A program made the translations under genes and the position numbers. DNA of 32,413 nt from positions 1 through 32,413 of the IMG/VR virus record IMGVR_UViG_3300034103_001300. One strand, given 5' to 3'. The notes under the pieces were generated by a model, which saw nothing but the letters and a program-made list of their open reading frames with translations, was not told where the DNA came from and made no database searches. This DNA comes from a virus. Below, piece by piece: positions 27,935 through 32,413 of the stretch (positions are counted from its first letter, which is position 1; the number at the start of each line of letters is the position of its first letter).

Positions 27935-30141
27935 ACTACGACGACTTCCTAACTGCCAAGCTGCGTCGCCCGGCTGCATCAGGTTTTGAGCCGAAAAACA
28001 TCAATTCGAATCTGTTTGAGTGGCAACAGAAGATTGTCGAATGGGCCGTGCGACGTGGACGTTGCGCGCTGTTTGAAGACTGCGGACTTGGCAAGACTGC
28101 ACAGCAACTTGAGTGGGCGCGGCAAGTGGCCGAGCACACGCAAGGGCCGGTGCTGATTCTTGCACCGTTGGCTGTTACAGAACAAACCGTCGAAGAAGGC
28201 GCGAAGTTTGGCATCAAAGTCACACTTTGCCGTCAGCCGGAGCAGATGCCTGAGCGGGGTATAGGTATCACTAACTATGACCGCCTTGAGCTTTTCGAGG
28301 ATGTGACTCGAAAGGTCGCCGGGGTGGTGCTGGATGAATCGAGCATACTCAAGGCTTTCAACGGCAAAACGCGAATGGCGATCACTAAGGCGTTTGCCGA
28401 GACGCCGTATCGTTTGGCTTGCACGGCTACACCATCGCCTAACGATCTGATGGAGTTGAGCAACCATGCGGAGTTTTTGGGCCTGATGTCTGGCGCTCAA
28501 ATGCTGGCAACGTGGTTTATCAATGACACGTTCGACACTGGAAGCTGGAGGCTAAAGCGACACGCCGAGGATGATTTCTGGCAATGGGTGTCTTCTTGGG
28601 CGGCTTGCGTCAGTAATCCTCGTGACTTGGGATTTGAGATGAAAGGTTTCGACCTTCCGCCTCTGAACGTGGAAACGATCATGGTAGAGGCTGGGGAGAT
28701 TCCTGCGGCTGCGGATGAATTGTTTGCGGTGCCAGTGGCTTTATCGGCCACGGATGTCCGCAAAGAAAAGAAGCGCACTCTGGAAGAAAGATGCCAGGCC
28801 GCGGCAAAGATCGCCACGGAAACCACGGGGCCGGTCCTAATCTGGTGCGACCTTAACGATGAGTCCGATATGCTGGTGGATTTGTTGCCAGCGGATGAGA
28901 CGGTCGAGGTTCGAGGAAGCGACAAGCCAGAGCATAAAGAGCGCAAGCTGTTGGCGTTCACTCACGGCGAGAAGCGCATCATGGTCACAAAGCCGTCGAT
29001 CGCGGGGTATGGGCTCAACTGGCAACATTGCGCCGACGTGGTGTTTGTCGGGGTAACGTATTCCTTCGAGGACTTTTACCAGGCCGTTCGGCGCAACTAC
29101 CGCTTCGGGCAGAAAAGACCCGTCCATGTGCGGTGCATAACGACTGAGGCTGACGCGCCCGTATTTGCGGCGCTGCGTCGCAAGATGGAGCAACACGAAA
29201 CGATGCACGCAGAGATGCAAAAGCACGCTGCGGGCTTTTTGGAGAAAAGAACCAACCTAATTATGAAGACAACGATTGATGCCGAAAGCTGCGAAGGGTG
29301 GACGCTATATCATGGTGATTGTGTCCGTGCGGCCAAGGAAATTGAAAGCGAAAGCGTCGGCTTGTCCGTGTTTTCGCCGCCGTTTGCGGACCTATTCACC
29401 TACTCAAACGATCAGCAGGACATGGGGAACTGTGCCAACACTGGCGAATTTATGGAGCACTTCGGGTTTATGATTGACGAGCTAAAGCGCGTCATGATGC
29501 CGGGGCGCGAAGTGGCCGTGCATTGCTGTGATTTGCTTTCAACTAAGTGGAAAGACGGAGCCATTGAGTTTCGTGATTTCAGCGGCGAGATCATTCGGGC
29601 CTTTCGTGCTCGCGGGTTTTTGCTGCATAGCCGTATTACAATCTGGAAGTCGCCCGTCACCGAAATGCAGCGCACTAAGGCGCACGGACTACTGTATAAG
29701 ACGGTGTGCAAAGACAGCGCAAACAGTCGCGTTGGGGCACCCGACTACTTGCTTGCCTTCCGCAAGCCGGGGCAAAATCCGAAGCCGATTGAGCACACGC
29801 CCGAAGACCTTCCGCTTGATTTGTGGCAGGAAATCGCTTCGCCGGTCTGGATGACCGTCGATCAAGGAAAGGTGCTAAACGGTCATTGCGCCAAGGAGCA
29901 GTGCGACGAGCGGCACATCTGCCCGTTGCAACTCGACGTGATTAACCGCGCGCTGCATTTGTGGAGCGCCAAAGATGATCTGGTTTATTCGCCGTTCACG
30001 GGCATCGGGTCGGAGGGCTATTGCGCGCTGAAGATGGGCCGGCGGTTTGTCGGCAGCGAACTCAAAAAAAGCTATTTCGACACGGCTTGCGACAATTTGC
30101 GGGCGGCAAAGGCACAACTGGAGCTGACGCTGGCGGCATGA
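27931..30141 (+). CDS. SNF2-type helicase fused to an N4-type DNA methyltransferase
   Basis: The 736-residue protein has two enzymes in one chain. Residues 1 to about 430 are a superfamily 2 helicase: Walker A CGLGKTAQQ (51-59), motif II VVLDESS (132-138), motif III CTATPSP (164-170) and motif VI QAVRRNYRFGQKRP near 384. Met445 (base 29263) begins a methyltransferase: TLYHGDC, then SPPF at 482-485 (motif IV), and FTGIGSEG near 688-696 (motif I). The IV-before-I order is the beta arrangement and SPPF is seen in N4-cytosine enzymes such as M.PvuII. It may protect phage DNA or support replication. It overlaps the neighbouring genes by 4 nt. Confidence 0.9.
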   Translation: MNYDDFLTAKLRRPAASGFEPKNINSNLFEWQQKIVEWAVRRGRCALFEDCGLGKTAQQLEWARQVAEHTQGPVLILAPLAVTEQTVEEGAKFGIKVTLCRQPEQMPERGIGITNYDRLELFEDVTRKVAGVVLDESSILKAFNGKTRMAITKAFAETPYRLACTATPSPNDLMELSNHAEFLGLMSGAQMLATWFINDTFDTGSWRLKRHAEDDFWQWVSSWAACVSNPRDLGFEMKGFDLPPLNVETIMVEAGEIPAAADELFAVPVALSATDVRKEKKRTLEERCQAAAKIATETTGPVLIWCDLNDESDMLVDLLPADETVEVRGSDKPEHKERKLLAFTHGEKRIMVTKPSIAGYGLNWQHCADVVFVGVTYSFEDFYQAVRRNYRFGQKRPVHVRCITTEADAPVFAALRRKMEQHETMHAEMQKHAAGFLEKRTNLIMKTTIDAESCEGWTLYHGDCVRAAKEIESESVGLSVFSPPFADLFTYSNDQQDMGNCANTGEFMEHFGFMIDELKRVMMPGREVAVHCCDLLSTKWKDGAIEFRDFSGEIIRAFRARGFLLHSRITIWKSPVTEMQRTKAHGLLYKTVCKDSANSRVGAPDYLLAFRKPGQNPKPIEHTPEDLPLDLWQEIASPVWMTVDQGKVLNGHCAKEQCDERHICPLQLDVINRALHLWSAKDDLVYSPFTGIGSEGYCALKMGRRFVGSELKKSYFDTACDNLRAAKAQLELTLAA

Positions 30142-31106
30142 TCTGGCTAAACCTTAAAACAACAACCCTGCGCTCGCCCGAATATGCCGGGAGCGAGCCG
30201 GTGCAGCGGGCCACTTGGCTCAACATTCTGGCCTATTGCTGCGAGCAGGAGAACGGCGGCAAAATCGAGGGCTGTGGCGGCTGGAAGGATCGCCAATGGC
30301 AGCAGACGCTTGGGGTGACGTTGGCCGAAGTGCAGGACGATTGCGCGCTGTGGCATTGGGAGGGCGAGACGTTGTGCGTGGCGTTTTATCCGACCGACAA
30401 ACAGGAGGAAGTGAAGGCCAAGCGGGACGCTGGAAAACGGGGCGGAAAACGCTCTGGAAAGTCCCGCCGCGAAGCAGTCCGCGAAGCACAGCTTGAAGGA
30501 GTGCTTGAAGCACAGCTTGAAGCAGAGCTTCAACCAAACCGCATTTTGCTTGAAGCTGAGCTTGAACGGAAAGGAAAGGAAGGGGAATGGAAAGATAAAG
30601 GAAAGGAAACACTGACTGTCGTCAGTGACGCACCGCAGTTGGAGGATTTGCTGCACGTTGCCCCGACTTTGCCGCAAGTCATCGAAGCCGGAAGACGCTC
30701 GTCCATTCCCGAGGACGTGTGCCGAGCCTATCACGACGACCGCGAGGGCGCGGGGTGGCTGGACGGCAAAGGCAGGCCGGTTAAGTCCATGCCTCACGAT
30801 CTTTCGGGATTTTGGCGCAAGTGGCAGAGCAACCGCAGCCCGAAGCAGTTTGGCAATGGCACGGTGGCCTCGAACGGAAACCCGAAGCCGGGCGAGGGCG
30901 TGTGGCATCTGGAAAAACGCATTGGGGCCGCGCAAGCGGAAATCTCACAACTCCAAGGCGACCCGAATAACAAAGAGCCGGTCAACCCGGAGACACCGTG
31001 GGATCGACGGCTGAAGCCCGACGTGGCGAAGCGGATTGCCGAACTCAAGACGGGCATTGCCGCGATGCGTCGGCAACTGGCCGGTGGGGAAGGGGTGGCC
31101 GCGTGA
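30138..31106 (+). CDS. Replication initiator-like protein carrying an internal repeat array
   Basis: A 322-residue protein that occupies the position of lambda gene O behind the recombination genes. The N-terminal domain (LKTTTLRSPEYAGSEPVQRA, then WLNILAYCCEQENGGKIEG) resembles the winged-helix start of phage replication proteins. Residues about 95-160 are very charged and repetitive (SRREAVREAQLEGVLEAQLE, LLEAELERKGKEGEW), encoded by iteron-like DNA. The C-terminal part (IPEDVCRAYHDDREGAGWLDGKG, then DLSGFWRKW) resembles the DNA-binding end of such proteins, followed by a coiled coil. Function as initiator is inferred. Confidence 0.65.
   Translation: MIWLNLKTTTLRSPEYAGSEPVQRATWLNILAYCCEQENGGKIEGCGGWKDRQWQQTLGVTLAEVQDDCALWHWEGETLCVAFYPTDKQEEVKAKRDAGKRGGKRSGKSRREAVREAQLEGVLEAQLEAELQPNRILLEAELERKGKEGEWKDKGKETLTVVSDAPQLEDLLHVAPTLPQVIEAGRRSSIPEDVCRAYHDDREGAGWLDGKGRPVKSMPHDLSGFWRKWQSNRSPKQFGNGTVASNGNPKPGEGVWHLEKRIGAAQAEISQLQGDPNNKEPVNPETPWDRRLKPDVAKRIAELKTGIAAMRRQLAGGEGVAA
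30483..30627 (+). other. Putative replication origin inside the initiator gene
   Basis: The 16-mer GAAGCACAGCTTGAAG occurs at 30483-30498 and again at 30507-30522. The core GCTTGAA recurs in a 12-bp register at 30491, 30503, 30515, a variant at 30527, then 30548 and 30560. Directly downstream, about 30566-30609 is almost pure purine (runs of GGAAAGGAAAGGAAGGGG type). A perfect 7-bp hairpin follows, CACTGAC (30610-30616) and GTCAGTG (30621-30627) around TGTC. Iterons followed by an easily melted stretch inside the initiator gene is the lambda O arrangement. Confidence 0.5.
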
Positions 31107-31306
31107 GCGAATCCCTTCGCGCTTATATCGCCGCCCGTGGACTCGACGCCCGGCTGGTCATGAATGAACTGCAAGAGCACAACGTGATTTCAGACAATGC
31201 CGTGCACGTGGAAGACGTAGGCAATGGCGGTGCAGCTATTGCTTTCCTCGAAAAACGCGACCAGCGGGCTTTACGGGCGCGGAATGAGGCAAGGAGGGCG
31301 GCATGA
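31103..31306 (+). CDS. Small early protein, GTG start
   Basis: A 67-residue protein starting with GTG inside the previous stop. It reads SESLRAYIAARGLDARLVMN and then an acidic-hydrophobic part (QEHNVISDNAVHVEDVGN), ending in a basic helix (EKRDQRALRARNEARRA). It has a mixed alpha/beta look, with no membrane segment. I do not recognise it. The stop overlaps the next start by 4 nt. Confidence 0.6.
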   Translation: MSESLRAYIAARGLDARLVMNELQEHNVISDNAVHVEDVGNGGAAIAFLEKRDQRALRARNEARRAA

Positions 31307-31473
31307 GCATCCCGAAACCGTTGCCCAAAAACGCTGGGCATTACGGACGAAGCCCCATCCGGCCGATTGGTACGCGATTGGCGCGCAAGCGGACCAAACG
31401 CAAACACGACCGAGCCAAAGCCAAAACGAGACGACTTATGCAAAAACTCAGCAGACGGAGGAACCGTAGATGA
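31303..31473 (+). CDS. 56-residue arginine/lysine-rich protein
   Basis: The frame begins at ATG 31303, with AAGGAGGG 4 nt upstream, the best Shine-Dalgarno match in this part of the window. The product MSIPKPLPKNAGHYGRSPIR ends in a very basic string (RLARKRTKRKHDRAKAKTRR, then QKLSRRRNRR), with about 40% Arg or Lys. It probably binds nucleic acid or a negatively charged host target. The stop TGA overlaps the next ATG. The short length explains why it could be missed by size-limited gene calling. Confidence 0.6.
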   Translation: MSIPKPLPKNAGHYGRSPIRPIGTRLARKRTKRKHDRAKAKTRRLMQKLSRRRNRR

Positions 31474-32057
31474 TTGACATGAAACGCGCGCAAATGCTTG
31501 GAGGCGACCCCGCAGACCGCAAAGAGGCCAGCTATTGGCCGGAACACGAGGACAGGCCGGAGGACATCTGGGCGGACGAATGGCTGGAAATGTGCCGAAG
31601 GGACGACGTGACCGTTTGCCCGGACGCTGTGACGCATGGCAAGGCGGCAGTGCTCAAGGTGCTCAAGGTCACTGACCAAGACGCGCATCGGCTGGCGCAA
31701 CGCGAGGCCATTGTGCGTTTCCTGCAACAGGCGCGCGAGGTGTCGGCGTGTCCCGATTTGCAATATTTCGTGGCGTGCTGGCAGGCGGCTTTCGAGCTCG
31801 AAGACCGCGACGAGGACAAGACGCAGACGGCCATCGCCAAGCAGTTCGACGTATCGCGTGCGGCGGTATCGAAGCGCGTGGTGGAGATTCGAAAAGCGGC
31901 CAATGACAAGACGATTGCACGTTCACAGAAAAGCATTGCGGCAAGGAAAGTTTACGCCCTTCGGCAAATGATCGTTGGGCAGACCAGAAAGAAAATCGAC
32001 CTAACCTCAACACAGAAAGAGACATCAGACCTATGGACATCAACGGGAAACAACTAA
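31470..32057 (+). CDS. HTH regulator-like protein
   Basis: The 195-residue protein has a helix-turn-helix in its centre-right part, TQTAIAKQFDVSRAAVSKRVVEIRKA at about residues 112-137. TAIAKQF and SRAAVSKRV resemble sigma-factor-like or Trp-repressor-type HTHs. The N-terminal half is acidic (WPEHEDRPEDIWADEWLEM), followed by KVLKVTDQDAHRLAQREAIV. Such proteins often control late genes in phages. An in-frame ATG at 31494 lies 14 nt after a TTGACA and could be the real start, omitting eight residues. The 3' end overlaps the next gene by 25 nt. Confidence 0.6.
   Translation: MIDMKRAQMLGGDPADRKEASYWPEHEDRPEDIWADEWLEMCRRDDVTVCPDAVTHGKAAVLKVLKVTDQDAHRLAQREAIVRFLQQAREVSACPDLQYFVACWQAAFELEDRDEDKTQTAIAKQFDVSRAAVSKRVVEIRKAANDKTIARSQKSIAARKVYALRQMIVGQTRKKIDLTSTQKETSDLWTSTGNN
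31474..31479 (+). promoter_or_regulatory. TTGACA element inside the HTH gene
   Basis: TTGACA lies 14 nt before the in-frame ATG at 31494, raising the possibility that translation begins there rather than at 31470. It is the only exact copy I found in the early module on the plus strand. Confidence 0.35.
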
Positions 32058-32413
32058 CGGCGGTATCGCTGGAACAACTGCGAGCGTTAAGCGAGCGGAT
32101 CAAGGAAGCCAAGGCGGGAGCTATTGGCAACATGAAGGAAGCAGCCGAGGCCATGCACGAGCAAGGCCGGCTACTTATCCAAGCCGAGATGGAGCTTGGC
32201 GACGCGTTCGACACGTTCGTCGATTCGCTGGCCAATGAGGGCATCGACCCGAATCAGGCGCGCTACAACATCAAACTGGCCAAGAAGCACAAGGAAGTGC
32301 GGTCGCTGTTTACTGACCCATCAGCGGCCAAGCAGTTGGTGCTTCAGAACTTTGCGCCGCCTACACCACCGAAGCCGGTGATCGAGGGCGGGAAGACGTC
32401 GCTGCCGTTCAGC
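32033..32413 (+). CDS. Early gene, truncated at the window end
   Basis: The frame starting at ATG 32033 stays open to the last base (127 codons). It encodes MDINGKQLTAVSLEQLRALS, then long helices (RIKEAKAGAIGNMKEAAEAMHEQ, DAFDTFVDSLANEGIDPNQARYNIK). The end, LFTDPSAAKQLVLQNFAPPTPP, resembles the DUF3102-like or phage regulatory helix bundles that contain 'L-x-Q-A-E-x-E-L' stretches; this is a weak resemblance. It overlaps the previous gene by 25 nt and continues outside the window. Confidence 0.55.
   Translation, partial: MDINGKQLTAVSLEQLRALSERIKEAKAGAIGNMKEAAEAMHEQGRLLIQAEMELGDAFDTFVDSLANEGIDPNQARYNIKLAKKHKEVRSLFTDPSAAKQLVLQNFAPPTPPKPVIEGGKTSLPFS

Noticed and set aside
30483-30567. A CRISPR array
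   Set aside because: The repeats are short, have 4-8 bp between cores, lie in frame inside a gene and have no spacers of unique sequence.
1-32413. Integrase, CI-type repressor or insertion sequence
   Set aside because: No tyrosine or serine recombinase motifs, no transposase and no terminal inverted repeats of an insertion element were seen on either strand, so lysogeny cannot be claimed from this window.

Overview
The window is a contiguous stretch of a tailed double-stranded DNA phage or prophage with a long non-contractile (siphovirus-type) tail. The evidence is a lambda-like packaging and head module, a -1 frameshifted tail-assembly-chaperone pair, a tape-measure gene, a lysis cassette and an early recombination/replication module. 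The DNA is GC-rich with C/G-ending codons in most genes. The small lipoprotein in the lysis cassette suggests a Gram-negative-type host envelope. The host phylum cannot be fixed from the sequence; the 'WSGLTNTNA' tail repeats remind me of phages of Verrucomicrobiota, which is only a weak hint. I see no integrase, repressor of the CI type, tRNA gene or host gene, so lysogeny cannot be decided here.

Layout. (1) 1-6235, plus strand: terminase small and large subunits, a small connector-position gene, portal, ClpP-type protease with a C-terminal scaffold, and major capsid protein, closed by an intrinsic terminator. (2) 6324-9851: a two-domain glycosyltransferase inserted directly behind the capsid gene, then head-tail joining and tail-tube-type genes. 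(3) 9939-10622: an AT-rich insert gene. (4) 10677-19257: tail chaperones with a C CCA AAA slippery site, tape measure, and a series of tail tip and fibre genes, several of which are AT-rich or chimeric. (5) 19254-20368: lysis genes (two tiny membrane proteins, a lipoprotein, and an M15 peptidase endolysin with a second open frame inside its 5' end). (6) 20369-20751: a non-coding block packed with perfect hairpins, including a tRNA-like three-way fold. (7) 20752-22464, minus strand: DUF3310 protein, GNAT acetyltransferase, a small wHTH-like protein and a metallophosphoesterase. (8) 22593-32413, plus strand: early genes. These are three small ribbon-helix-helix-like proteins under what looks like an autoregulated promoter, several tiny membrane proteins, a RuvC-like resolvase, an ERF annealing protein, an SSB-like protein, a RecE-like exonuclease, a winged-helix protein, a helicase-methyltransferase fusion, and a replication-type gene carrying iteron-like repeats. 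Small regulators follow and a last gene runs off the end.

The most unusual signal is a recurring hexamer TTGACA (twice CTGACA) placed 13-19 nt upstream of start codons. By eye I found 13 exact plus-strand copies, and every one sits at this distance from a plausible start, including the internal start of the capsid scaffold; another lies on the minus strand in front of the phosphoesterase. No -10 box follows at promoter spacing, so it looks like an undescribed start-associated signal rather than a set of sigma-70 promoters.

Other points of note are the glycosyltransferase in the head operon, the SNF2-helicase/N4-type methylase fusion, a lambda-O-like origin inside the replication gene, the hairpin block, and mosaic joints inside tail genes.
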